Positions 1 through 7,843 of a stretch of DNA of 64,000 nucleotides are shown piece after piece. Source of the stretch: a bacterium. Its GTDB lineage: Bacteria > UBA8248. The stretch spans positions 1 to 64,000 of the forward strand of contig JAJEJD010000006.1 of the NCBI GenBank assembly GCA_022828125.1, read 5' to 3'. Made by a program: the position numbers and the translations under genes. The stretch's first letter is position 1, and the number at the start of each line of letters is the position of its first letter. Below the pieces are notes generated by a model that made no database searches, had not been told where the DNA came from, and saw nothing but the letters and a program-made list of their open reading frames with translations.

Positions 1-25
1 GCCATCCAGGGAATAGGAGAAATCA

Positions 26-171
26 ACTCCCCCCTTGAGGGGGAGTCGGCAAGACGAGGACGAAGTCCGAAGTCGCGCCGGTGGGGGGAGTTTTTTCTGT
101 GGCATGTCCCCCCACCGAGTCGGTTTCGGGTGTTCACCCTCACCTCATCGACTCCCCCTCAAGGGGGGAGT
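26..171. repeat. inverted repeat, 22-bp perfect arms
   Basis: The arms at 26-47 and 150-171 are exact reverse complements, built on ACTCCCCCCTTGAGGGGGAG. Each arm is itself nearly palindromic, so the element can fold as one long hairpin or two short ones. The centre has no recognisable gene. Confidence 0.75.
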
Positions 172-207
172 GAACTTCATCTCTACTAGGTTGGGTTTGA
201 CTATAAG

Positions 208-394
208 GGGGTCGTTGAAAAAGTCTTTGTCAAAGGAGAGCAACCCCCCCTACCCCCCCTTGTCAGGGGGGTATAAAAAGGCGATGCGCCCCCGCCGGGC
301 TGAGGGGGTTTTGCTTTTTCTTGCCCCCCTGACAAGGGGGGGTAGGGGGGGTTGTTCCCTTGAAACCATTGGCAAAGACTTTTTCAGCAGCCCC
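208..394. repeat. palindromic element of the GTTGAAAAAG family
   Basis: The outer arms at 208-229 and 373-394 match in 19 of 22 positions as reverse complements and carry the GTTGAAAAAG / CTTTTTCA ends seen in several other intergenic regions of this window. Inside lies a second pair of G/C-run arms at about 242-271 and 325-355. No transposase is encoded, so a non-autonomous (MITE-like) element is an inference. Confidence 0.7.
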
Positions 395-432
395 TCCTCA
401 CTCGCGTTTGAACCCCTGACCGGAGAGCGCCC

Positions 433-1221
433 ATGAGCGACACGATGGATTTCGATGAGCCCATCTCGCGCCGGGCTGAAGCCATGTACCTGACGACGGA
501 CCTGACCGAGGTCAGGCGCCGGACGATAGACACTATGAGGCTCTTCCCCGGCGCGCGCGTTCTGGACGTGGGCTCGGGCCCCGGTCTGTTCGCCGATGAG
601 ATGGCGCAGGTGGTCGGCCCGACGGGTTGCGTGCGCGGCGTGGACATCAGCGAGCCGATGATCGAGCTCGCCCGGGCGCGCTGCGACGATAAGCCATGGG
701 TCGACTTTCAAATCGCCGACGCCGTATCACTCCCGTTCGGAGACGGCGGTTTCGACGCCTGCGTCAGCGTGCAGGTGCTCGAGTTCGTGGCTGATGTGGA
801 TGCGGCCTTGCGCGAGTTTCACCGCGTTTTGAAGCCCGGCGGACGGCTCGCGGTCAGCGACGCCGACTGGGGCGCCACGGCGTGGCGCAGTGAGGATGCG
901 GCGCTTTGTGAGCAGGTGATGGATGGATGGACGTCGGGCTTCGCCCACCTGAGGCTTCCGCTCACGCTCAAATCCAGGATCGAGGCGGCGGGCTTCGTCG
1001 ATGCGTCCGCCCACGCAATTCCCGTTTTCAATTCCGCCTGCGAACCTGAAGGCTTCAGCTTTCACCTCATCCGTCAGATTCAGGGCGTCGTCCCCGGCAG
1101 GACGAACCTCACGCAGGAGGAAGTAGACGCATGGGCGCAAGAATTGCGCGGCCTGAACGAACGGGGCGCATATTTCTTCTCGCAGACGAGGTATCTGTTC
1201 GCGGCCGATAAGCCGCGCTGA
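433..1221 (+). CDS. class I SAM-dependent methyltransferase
   Basis: This 262-residue protein has the Rossmann-fold SAM-binding motif VLDVGSGPG at about residues 43-51, an acidic strand-2 end (GVDIS) and a post-motif II segment FDACVSVQVLEF near 110, as in UbiE/COQ5-type (Methyltransf_11) enzymes. The substrate cannot be read from the sequence. The start is supported by GGAGA seven bases upstream. It stands alone: a palindromic element lies upstream and the next gene converges on it four bases downstream. The family call is firm, the specificity open. Confidence 0.85.
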   Translation: MSDTMDFDEPISRRAEAMYLTTDLTEVRRRTIDTMRLFPGARVLDVGSGPGLFADEMAQVVGPTGCVRGVDISEPMIELARARCDDKPWVDFQIADAVSLPFGDGGFDACVSVQVLEFVADVDAALREFHRVLKPGGRLAVSDADWGATAWRSEDAALCEQVMDGWTSGFAHLRLPLTLKSRIEAAGFVDASAHAIPVFNSACEPEGFSFHLIRQIQGVVPGRTNLTQEEVDAWAQELRGLNERGAYFFSQTRYLFAADKPR

Positions 1222-1225
1222 AGAA

Positions 1226-1942
1226 TCAACCCTCTTTCGATTTTATCTTCTTGTAGACCACGGGGATGAGGGAGAGTAGCGCGAGACCCACGAGCGCGAT
1301 CATGACCTGGGGCGTGAGTATGCCCTTGGCGGAGAACTCGCCCCCCGCCTCGAATATGCTGCCGAGTCCCGCGCCCACAGAAGCGAAGACGAACGACCCC
1401 GGAATGATCCCGAAGAACGTGCCGATGACGTAGACGCTCAGGGACACCCCCAGAAAGGCGGGCACGAGGTTCACCACGAAAAACGGGAACAGCGGAACGA
1501 GCCTCAAGACGAGCAGATAGCTCAGCGCGTTCTCCTGAAAGCCCTCTTCCATCTTCTGGAGCCAGGGGCCCGCCTTCGCGCGCAGGGGGTCGCCGAGCGA
1601 GGTCTTGGCCGCGATGAAGAGAACGGTCGCCCCCACCGTCGCGCCGACGACGATATAGAGCGCACCCCAGACGGTCCCGAACAGGAAGCCTCCCGTGATG
1701 CTCATCACCAGCCCGCCGGGGAGAGAAAATATCGTCACCGCCGCGTAGGCGAGCATGTAGACGATGACGGCGAGGGCGCCGTTATCGCGCACCCACCCCT
1801 TGAGCAGGCTCTGGTTTTCCCGCAAGGTCTCGAAGGTGAGGTAGCGGCCCAGCCCCGAGTAGAAGAAAGCGACCAGGACGAGGACGAGGACAAGCGGAAT
1901 GATGAAGTTCTTGTAGGATAGTTTTTTTTCGGATTCGCTCAT
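1226..1942 (-). CDS. VTT-domain (TVP38/TMEM64, DedA-like) membrane protein
   Basis: A 238-residue integral membrane protein begins with a charged N-terminus (MSESEKKLSYK), followed by one hydrophobic helix and the VTT core. The core contains the G-rich reentrant segment SITGGFLFGTVWGALY and ends in several hydrophobic helices and a basic tail (KKIKSKEG). Family members are inner-membrane proteins, and some VTT proteins act in lipid scrambling; the role here is unknown. I place the start at 1942 rather than 2002 because the 20 extra upstream residues look non-coding, although neither start has a strong ribosome binding site. A paralogue lies at 35398-36111. Confidence 0.85.
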   Translation of the reverse strand: MSESEKKLSYKNFIIPLVLVLVLVAFFYSGLGRYLTFETLRENQSLLKGWVRDNGALAVIVYMLAYAAVTIFSLPGGLVMSITGGFLFGTVWGALYIVVGATVGATVLFIAAKTSLGDPLRAKAGPWLQKMEEGFQENALSYLLVLRLVPLFPFFVVNLVPAFLGVSLSVYVIGTFFGIIPGSFVFASVGAGLGSIFEAGGEFSAKGILTPQVMIALVGLALLSLIPVVYKKIKSKEG

Positions 1943-2148
1943 TTTCGGATGGCTGCTTTCGTTTTCGGGGTGACGTTGTGTGAGGATGCAGCTGCTCCAC
2001 ATGGCTCGCGGCCCGGCGCATGTCCTGCGCCGCGTTTTGCTTCTATCACATTTCGCGCACGGGTCAAATCGTCCCGTCTTGATAAAAGGGTGGCGATATT
2101 TGCGTATTTGCGCGAAAATAAGTCATTGCAATTATTGGGGAAGAGTCG

Positions 2149-2613
2149 ATGAACCGAAGATTGAGGCCGTACCAGACATACGGAATCGCCTTGCTTCGCG
2201 TCTCTTTGGGCGTCTACTACGTTCTGCATGGCTATTACGGCTGGCTGGTGATCGGCGTGGAGCGCTTCGCCGCCCTGAACGCATCGATGGGAATCCCTCT
2301 GCCCACCATCAGTGCATGGGCCGTCGTGCTGGGCCACCTGGTCGGCGGGGCGCTTCTGATCATCGGGCTCTACACCCGCCTGGGCGCCTTGATGAACGCT
2401 TTCATCATGGCGGGCGCAGCCGCGTTCGTGCATCTCGACCAGGGTTTTTTCATGCACGGAATCGTCACGAATCCCGCGACCGGCGCCGCCGTCGCCGGCG
2501 GATACGAGTACTCGCTGTTCCTCCTCCTCGCCACGATCGCCGTCCTCCTTCTGGGAAGCGGCCCCCTCTCGGTCGACGCCCGAGCGAGAAACAGAATGCG
2601 TATGGGGGAGTAG
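2149..2613 (+). CDS. DoxX family membrane protein
   Basis: This 154-residue protein has four predicted membrane helices and the DoxX arrangement: an early ALLRVSLGVYYVLHGYYGW segment, a second helix with GHLVGGALLIIGLYTR, and a terminal LFLLLATIAVLLLG helix before GPLSVD. DoxX proteins are small inner-membrane proteins linked in some species to respiratory or thiol-redox functions; nothing around it narrows the role. GGGGAAGAG just before the ATG is a plausible ribosome binding site. It is divergent from the VTT gene, sharing an approximately 200-bp AT-rich promoter region. Confidence 0.85.
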   Translation: MNRRLRPYQTYGIALLRVSLGVYYVLHGYYGWLVIGVERFAALNASMGIPLPTISAWAVVLGHLVGGALLIIGLYTRLGALMNAFIMAGAAAFVHLDQGFFMHGIVTNPATGAAVAGGYEYSLFLLLATIAVLLLGSGPLSVDARARNRMRMGE

Positions 2614-2776
2614 GGCTACGAGAAGTTCAGGAGTCTCACGTCACCGATGCAACTTTCGAGGGATATCAACTCGGGGCGAACATTTTCAGGGTGAGCGCTC
2701 TTCAATCCAGTCGAGAGAGATTCAAGCCAAGCCTGGAGGAATCTTTTAGGGGATAGGCGACAGCTTGCAATAGCTT

Positions 2777-3304
2777 TTAATCATAAACGAACGAAGACCC
2801 GTGAATAGGTGACCAGATTAGTTGTTGGCCGGGTTCGACAGGCCACCCAACCCTATATTCGGCCAGTTCTTCTTCTAGTACTGATTCACAGACCCAGACG
2901 TGGGTTTCCCTAGTTGCTCCCGCTTGATTCCGAAGAAAGGCGAATATAGCGAGAGCGCCCGTGCTTTCCGAATCGAGCAGCGCCGAGACGCTACCGCCAC
3001 AATCACTCAGCCGCGCCTCATCCCTCATCCCGCCACGAAGCTTGTTGTTGTACCAGACGGCACGGCCAGTTCGATGATCAGCGTGAGAGTCGATATAGAG
3101 CGGGAAGCGAATATCGGGATTTTCCGACTCCGGCTGGTTGAGAGATGGAAAGATGGCAAACAGGAAATCACGATGAATGCGTGGACCGGCATCGTCTTCA
3201 TTCAAGGCCAGCGTATCACTGGCGGCGAGCCGTTTTACATACCAGATGATTTCAGGACGTGTAAATTCCATGAGCCAGTCGGAGAAATCGATTTTCTTTA
3301 TCAC
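2777..3304 (-). CDS. EcoRII-N (B3-like) DNA-binding domain protein, no nuclease domain
   Basis: This 175-residue protein resembles the N-terminal effector/DNA-recognition domain of the restriction enzyme EcoRII. Visible correspondences are the opening WLMEF...WYVKRLAASDT block, the FLFAIFPSLN block, the STGALAIFAF block and HVWVCESVLEEELAE near the end. Full EcoRII is about 400 residues with a C-terminal PD-(D/E)XK domain; here the protein stops after the N-domain. I chose the GTG at 3304 because AAGGGG lies six bases upstream and the protein then begins where EcoRII does. The locus is lower in G+C than its surroundings. The DUF3883 gene upstream on the same strand may supply catalysis. No methyltransferase partner is visible. 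Confidence 0.7.
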   Translation of the reverse strand: MIKKIDFSDWLMEFTRPEIIWYVKRLAASDTLALNEDDAGPRIHRDFLFAIFPSLNQPESENPDIRFPLYIDSHADHRTGRAVWYNNKLRGGMRDEARLSDCGGSVSALLDSESTGALAIFAFLRNQAGATRETHVWVCESVLEEELAEYRVGWPVEPGQQLIWSPIHGSSFVYD

Positions 3305-3471
3305 AAGAGACCCCTTGTTTCGAATGTATCTGCTGAACCCTGCAACCATTCAACGAATTAGTGAATAATCGTCTTATACGAAAGTTTCCCCTGCCCTTCG
3401 AGAGCACGTTCCCCGACGAATAGACATCAAGGATGGAAATGCGGGTAAGCATAGCCAAGCGAGGAACAGCC

Positions 3472-3663
3472 ATGAACAAAGATAGTCGCATGAAATTTTG
3501 GAATGACCAAATGCGGCGTGCCGAGAACATTCAAAACACGGGAGTAGTAGCTGACTTTTTTGTCGTATCGTTCCCTAGAGAGTGGCCCTGTAGATCGTCG
3601 GAGAAAGATGGACGTGATTTTCCAGTGGTGGTTTCAAACAATATGCTCGTTTTTGACGCCTGA
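3472..3663 (+). CDS. small hypothetical ORF, possibly a gene remnant
   Basis: This 63-codon frame starts MNKDSRMKFWNDQMRRAENI and is preceded by GAGGA with six-base spacing, a good ribosome binding site. Its last 30 codons lie antisense to the 3' end of the DUF3883 gene. The first half has a helical, protein-like composition, the second half less so, so this may be the truncated N-terminus of a gene whose remainder was lost when the nuclease island was acquired. I do not recognise the family. Confidence 0.3.
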   Translation: MNKDSRMKFWNDQMRRAENIQNTGVVADFFVVSFPREWPCRSSEKDGRDFPVVVSNNMLVFDA

Positions 3664-4435
3664 AATCGTATAGCCTGATGAGCCTGAAGATATCGGGACG
3701 TTTCTCTGAAATCGACAACTCGTTTCTGGTAATAAAAAAAGGCGTTGTTTTAGGGCCAGTTGTCGTCTTTATTTCCAGCCAGCGCTCTTGCTCGGCTAGC
3801 TTGCCTGTTCCATCAAAGGACAAGATGTCGTAACCGTAACCGTCTCCCTTATCGCGGGCGATCCAACTAACACTGTCGGATAAGTCTTTCCTGCCAAGAT
3901 TATACAGACGACGCTTCTCGGATTCGAAGGCGTACTCTTCGCCCGCTTTTCCGAGTGCCCGATTTCGGGCATCTCTTTCGGCTGGAGATTCAAATCTTTT
4001 AACGATACGGTAGATGTCCTCCGAAAGATTATGCTCCGACTCTTCTCGTAGCGGAGGCGCGTCGTCAAATACAAGACCAGACTCGCTGAGAGATTCCTCG
4101 GAATGATGTTTTTGGTCCACATCTTCCCCGGCTAAAAAAGTATAAAGTTGGCGGTTTTGAGTTAGGCGAGTTACGATGGTTTCAAATAACGCCGTCTGGT
4201 AATGACTATACGGTTTATAACCATTTATGTAAGGAAGACTCAGTTCAGCCAAAACTGCACTGATATTCATATGCTTTGATTCGATCGATCCTTTGGAGCG
4301 ACCAATTTTATTCATAAGAGCACGTCTGTGTTCGCTTTTATTGTAAGGTAGCCCGGCTTGTTCATGCCTAAGCATATCAAAATAGTCATCAACGATGGCG
4401 TGGATCTCGCCATCGGACCAATTTCGTCGGGTCAT
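3575..4435 (-). CDS. DUF3883 nuclease-like protein with N-terminal restriction-associated domain
   Basis: In this 286-residue protein the C-terminal part (about 160-270) is a DUF3883 domain: LGKAGEEYAFESEKRRL, then GYGYDILSFD, then EIKTTTG and TPFFITRNEL. Glu167, Asp203 and Glu221-x-Lys223 line up as a PD-(D/E)XK-type acidic triad plus lysine, so nuclease activity is plausible. The N-terminal half (about 5-85: YNKSEHRRAL, GRSKGSIESKHMNISAVL, GYKPYSHYQ) resembles a segment found in other restriction-type nucleases. The middle (105-145) is acidic and probably disordered. It lies 270 bp upstream of the EcoRII-N gene on the same strand. Confidence 0.75.
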   Translation of the reverse strand: MTRRNWSDGEIHAIVDDYFDMLRHEQAGLPYNKSEHRRALMNKIGRSKGSIESKHMNISAVLAELSLPYINGYKPYSHYQTALFETIVTRLTQNRQLYTFLAGEDVDQKHHSEESLSESGLVFDDAPPLREESEHNLSEDIYRIVKRFESPAERDARNRALGKAGEEYAFESEKRRLYNLGRKDLSDSVSWIARDKGDGYGYDILSFDGTGKLAEQERWLEIKTTTGPKTTPFFITRNELSISEKRPDIFRLIRLYDFRRQKRAYCLKPPLENHVHLSPTIYRATL

Positions 4436-4591
4436 TTAATCTCAAGCCTCGTGGCATAGCTGATATAAGCAGTGTTTCCTAGAGCGCGTGGAAAGTCAAA
4501 GCAATTTACGGGGATAAGCTGCGCAAGAATTAAAATGTAAGTGAACTCAATCCTCGCTTCACCCTGTGCTTCAGCAATATCACCCTCTTAA

Positions 4592-4823
4592 GGGGCTGTT
4601 GAAAAAGCCTCGCTTCGCTTGGGATTGACCTTTGCCTTTGTTCGTCATTCCGGCGAAAGCCGGAATCCATTTTCGCCTTTGTCTTTGGCCTTTCGCCCGG
4701 GCGTCCTCCCTCCCGCAAGTCGGAATCAAATGCGAAAACGAAAGCAAAAATCATAAAATGGATTCCGGCTTTCGCCGGAATGACGGTGGTCTTCCCATAT
4801 CGAGGGGTTTTTTCAACAGCCCC
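4592..4823. repeat. composite palindromic element: GGGGCTGTTGAAAAAG ends around dRS3-like arms
   Basis: The outer ends GGGGCTGTTGAAAAAGCC (from 4592) and ttttttcaacagcccc (to 4823) are reverse complements. Inside, 4643-4673 and 4755-4785 are 31-bp reverse complements built on gtcattccggcgaaagccgg. That inner unit resembles the widespread Neisseria-type dRS3 and related REP sequences. The roughly 80-bp centre is not a recognisable gene. Confidence 0.8.
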
Positions 4824-4980
4824 CTTGAGGGTCAATTTTGACAAGCATGGAGGGGCTGGTAGGGACAACCCCTCCCGGTTGTCCTTTCCCTGTGGTTGTC
4901 CTTGCCGGGGCAGGCGTGGAGGTTGGACAGGCACGGGGGCCTGTCCCTACCCTGGCATGATGGAGAAAAACGAAACGCGC

Positions 4981-5006
4981 GGGCGGACACACGGGTCCGC
5001 CCCTAC
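4981..5006. repeat. short palindrome gggcggacac...ggtccgcccctac
   Basis: This 26-bp imperfect palindrome ends in CCCCTAC. A second copy lies at 35301-35326 with only a couple of changes. It belongs with the other palindromes of the window that share GTAGGG/CCCTAC edges. Confidence 0.65.
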
Positions 5007-5196
5007 GGAACCGCGACCCTCCGACATGGACAACCACGGAGGGTTGTCCCTACCCAACCGCGCCCTTTTTATCTTCCGGGTGAGGCACTCAGCGCAAAGC
5101 GCGTCCGACCGCCGGTAGCCCTGGGGTTTTCCGGCGGGTCGTGCGATAGTGAGCGCGCTGGTTGATTCTGGAAACGATAGCCGACAGGAAACCCCG

Positions 5197-5997
5197 ATGA
5201 GCTTGCGCAGGTGGAAGGACAGGATGGTGGCGCGTCTGCTGACGCGCTATCCGGGCCTGGTGAAAAGGTGGGCGGGGGCCAAGGATTTCTCCGCCGAGAT
5301 GGCCGGCTGGCGCGCGGGACCCGCGTTCACGCCCTGGACGCCGCTTGAGAAGCCGGTTCGCGAGTGCGCCGTTGCGCTGGTGACGACGGGCGGGGTGCAC
5401 CTCAAGACGCAAGTCCCCTTCGACATGGAAAACCCCGACGGCGACCCGACGTTCCGCGAGATTCCGGGCGACGCTGCGCGCGATGAGATGACGATAACGC
5501 ATGATTACTACGACCACAGGGGAGCGGATGTGGATTTGAACGTCGTCTTCCCGCACGAGCGGCTCGCCGAGATGGCGGCGGAGGGGGCGATTGGCGGGGT
5601 CTCGCCGGTTCATTTGAGCTTCATGGGCCACATCGATGCGGAACTCGTGGAGCGGCTCGTGGAGGAAACGGCGCCGGCCGCGGCGCGGCGGCTGCGCCAA
5701 GCGGGGGCGGAGGTCGCGCTGCTGGCGCCCGCCTGAGGGCTTTGCAACCGCTCGGTCGGGCTGATTCAGAACGCGGTGGAACGGGAGGGGCTGGCCACCG
5801 TCTCGGTGAGCATCGTGAAGGAGATAACGGCCGGGCTATGCCCGCCGCGGGCCGTGTTCGTCCCCTGGCCGCTGGGGCATCCCTTCGGCAAAGCGGGAAA
5901 TCTTGAACAGCAGCGCGCCGTGCTGTATGATATGATCGAGTTGCTGGAGAGCGCCGAGGCGCCGGGAACGCTGGTTGAGCGGGACCATCCCTGGTGA
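5197..5997 (+). CDS. GrdB/PrdB-type reductase family selenoprotein (in-frame UGA = Sec180)
   Basis: Reading through the TGA at 5734-5736 gives one 266-residue protein of the glycine/sarcosine/betaine/D-proline reductase selenoprotein B family. Before the TGA are PFDMENPDGDPTFREIP, ITHDYYDH, NVVFPHERL and SFMGHI; after it, in the same frame, are GLCNRSVGLIQ and PPRAVFVPWPLGHP. The TGA falls at the active-site position and forms Sec-Gly-Leu-Cys (residues 180-183), a redox UxxC motif. The start has AGGA six bases upstream. The substrate is unknown: many short homologues exist outside amino-acid-fermenting clostridia. A nonsense mutation is the alternative, but the matching frame and motif make recoding much more likely. 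No sel genes lie in the window. Confidence 0.8.
5737..5778 (+). promoter_or_regulatory. candidate bacterial SECIS hairpin
   Basis: Immediately after the TGA, ACCGC (5747-5751) can pair with GCGGT (5773-5777). Above it TCGG (5752-5755) can pair with CTGA (5761-5764) through one G-U pair, leaving a five-base G-rich loop about 19 bases after the stop. Position and size suit SelB binding. The lower part has an asymmetric bulge, so the exact fold is uncertain. Confidence 0.4.
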
Positions 5998-6058
5998 GTT
6001 TTCGGGGCGTCGGACGAGCGGCGGGAATAGTGGAAATTGTTGATATAATGAAAATTGT

Positions 6059-6111
6059 AATTTCCGAAAATATCGATAAATTCCGATAAATTCACGGGGT
6101 TTTTCGATAAA
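6059..6111 (+). repeat. 53-bp CGATAAA-rich repeat, left copy
   Basis: This AT-rich segment contains iterated CGATAAA units and the string CACGGGGTTTTTCG. Its reverse complement matches 19304-19356 in 48 of 53 positions. The two copies are therefore inverted and bracket about 13 kb of mostly lower-G+C DNA. Confidence 0.8.
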
Positions 6112-6176
6112 AAACGGACAATTTATCGTATTGATAATGAAGGCGTTATCCCGATTCCATCGATCAGGAGGCCGCC

Positions 6177-6761
6177 ATGGACGCAGTCGCAGCCCCCATC
6201 ACACGCCTCGCGAAGGAGCTTGCGGACATTCACGATAACGGCGCGCATGGGCGGGACTTCATCCGCGCCGCCGAACCTCCCCTGAAACGCTTGCTGGACG
6301 CGGGTTCTTTCCTTCCGCCCGAGGCGCTCGAGCCTTCCGATGAAGGGTATGCGCGTCATTTGCTGTATCGCGACCCCGAGGAGCGCTTCGTCGTGGCGGC
6401 GATGGTGTGGAAACCCGGGCAGGGCACCCCGATTCACGATCATGACGGCTCCTGGGGGATGCTCGGCATGGTGGAGGGTGGCCTGGAAGTCGTTAATTAT
6501 TTTGCGGATGGGGAAATCACCGAAGGTGAGGTCGAGTTGAGAAACGATGCGCCTCACAATCCTTTGGCAGGCGGGCAGCATTCGGTTTGCGGCTGCGCGG
6601 ACATCCATACGGTGCGCAATCGGCGTGACGATGTGGCGGTTTCGGTTCATGTGTATCCGCGCGATTTGGAAGCGTGTCATTTCTTTGAGCCCATCGGCGG
6701 TGAGAAAAATCGCTTCTGCGCGCGCCGCGTCTCGATTTCCTATACGGGTGATTCTTCCTGA
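6177..6761 (+). CDS. cysteine dioxygenase-type cupin (thiol dioxygenase)
   Basis: This 194-residue cupin carries the iron ligands His87, His89 (PIHDHDGSWG) and His144 (DIHTVRN), the three-His arrangement of cysteine dioxygenase and 3-mercaptopropionate dioxygenase. These enzymes add O2 to a thiol to form a sulfinate. The substrate (cysteine or 3-mercaptopropionate) cannot be decided by eye. AGGAGG five bases before the ATG supports the start. It follows the selenoprotein but is separated by 180 bp of AT-rich DNA holding the 53-bp repeat, so co-transcription is doubtful. Its G+C looks like the chromosomal background rather than the lower-G+C genes after it. Confidence 0.8.
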   Translation: MDAVAAPITRLAKELADIHDNGAHGRDFIRAAEPPLKRLLDAGSFLPPEALEPSDEGYARHLLYRDPEERFVVAAMVWKPGQGTPIHDHDGSWGMLGMVEGGLEVVNYFADGEITEGEVELRNDAPHNPLAGGQHSVCGCADIHTVRNRRDDVAVSVHVYPRDLEACHFFEPIGGEKNRFCARRVSISYTGDSS

Positions 6762-6979
6762 ACGATTTCCGATCTACGACCAAAAAGCCATACAATAAGA
6801 TGGAATATCGGGGAGCGGGGCTTTTTCGCTCATGCTTGATGAGGCCTGAGGTTCGGTGATTTGCCGAATGCGCAGAGTATGGTTTATTAGTCAATCCTTC
6901 AACGGGAGTATGAATCATCGTTTTCCCGATTTGATAAAATTCTTTTCATAAATTCACTTTCTCATCCCAAGAGGTTCTT

Positions 6980-7843
6980 ATGCGCAGCAAAGGTGGTTGG
7001 TATGCTGGTTTTGAGACGGTCTCGAATTTCCAAATGTTTTTCCGGGACTGGAGGCCGGCGAAGAAAAGTTCGTTTTTGCCTGTTATCGCATTGCATGGCT
7101 CGCTGATTCAGAGCGGTATGTGGAATGCTATGGCGGAAGGCGCGGGCTCGATACGCATGATATGCCCGGATCAAAGAGGATTCGGGCGAACGGATGACCC
7201 GGGTGCGGGTGATGCCGCAGCGGATTTCGCAAGAGACGTAATTGGCTTGGCCGACGCGCTTTTGCTGGACCGCTTCGTGGTGATGGGGCATTCCTTCGCC
7301 GCTTCAATTGCTCTGGCCGCCGCATCGATACGCCCGGATCGTGTCGCTGCGACCGTGTTGATGGACCCGACAGTGCGTGATGTTTCGGGCGCCAATGCGA
7401 ACCTGGAGGCCTCACGAAGTCGCCCGATGGAGTTCGAGGACATCGCGCAGGCCCAGAAATTCATAACACAGAGCGAGGAGGGAAACTGGCCATCCGCCAG
7501 GACAAGACGATTCTTGAGCGATGTATTGGTGCACGATGGCGCAAACGGCGCCTGGAGGGTTCCTTTTGAGAAAAGCAGAATCTTGAGATTGCGGGAATTT
7601 CAAGCCTCTTCCGCGAGCGATTACGACCCCGTTTTCTGGGCGCAGAGAACAAAATGCCCTTCTCTGGTATTTCGTGGAGGGGAAAGCAAGCGATTTAGCA
7701 AGAATTCGGAAGAGTCGTTAATGGATGCGCTGCCGATGAAATCAAGAGTGGTCGTATGTGCGAGAGCCGGTCATTTTCCGAGCGTTTCCGAGCCGACCAT
7801 CGTGCAGCGAGAACTCAAGGCGTTTTTGGCAGATTTGAAATGA
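6980..7843 (+). CDS. alpha/beta hydrolase
   Basis: This 287-residue alpha/beta-hydrolase has the oxyanion segment ALHGS (38-41), the nucleophile elbow MGHSFAAS with Ser105, and a C-terminal RAGHFPS with His265. The usual acid after strand 7 appears as Glu235 (FRGGES) rather than the common Asp. Substrate specificity is not readable; neighbouring CoA-transferase genes would fit an ester- or lactone-cleaving step of a carboxylate pathway, which is inference. AGAGG five bases upstream supports the start. Its stop overlaps the next gene's start as ATGA, so the two are likely translationally coupled. Confidence 0.85.
   Translation: MRSKGGWYAGFETVSNFQMFFRDWRPAKKSSFLPVIALHGSLIQSGMWNAMAEGAGSIRMICPDQRGFGRTDDPGAGDAAADFARDVIGLADALLLDRFVVMGHSFAASIALAAASIRPDRVAATVLMDPTVRDVSGANANLEASRSRPMEFEDIAQAQKFITQSEEGNWPSARTRRFLSDVLVHDGANGAWRVPFEKSRILRLREFQASSASDYDPVFWAQRTKCPSLVFRGGESKRFSKNSEESLMDALPMKSRVVVCARAGHFPSVSEPTIVQRELKAFLADLK

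Larger units (their letters stand above)
1..432. other. gene-free, repeat-rich stretch
   Basis: I see no credible gene here. The open frames across it follow the palindromic repeats and have no family resemblance. The stretch holds two nested inverted-repeat elements, described separately, and the ribosome binding site GGAGA (422-426) of the methyltransferase that follows. Confidence 0.7.
4436..5196. other. gene-free, repeat-dense stretch
   Basis: No credible gene is present. The stretch holds the complete 4592-4823 element and then a run of short palindromes at about 4850-5065 built on tagggaca, ggttgtcc, ggcctgtcc and ggtccgcccctac units. It ends with AGGA at 5186, which serves the selenoprotein start. 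Confidence 0.7.

Noticed and set aside
35-436. 133-codon open frame on the plus strand
   Set aside because: It spans the palindromic repeats and its translated composition follows the repeat, not a protein.
2777-4435. complete type II restriction-modification system
   Set aside because: No methyltransferase motifs (such as DPPY or PCQ) are seen nearby.
4850-5065. possible CRISPR array of short palindromic repeats
   Set aside because: The repeats are not identical, the spacing is irregular, and no cas gene is present.
5734-5736. ordinary stop codon or nonsense mutation in the GrdB-type gene
   Set aside because: The downstream part stays in the same frame, keeps family motifs and restores Cys at the UxxC position, which favours selenocysteine; the alternative is kept only as a caveat.
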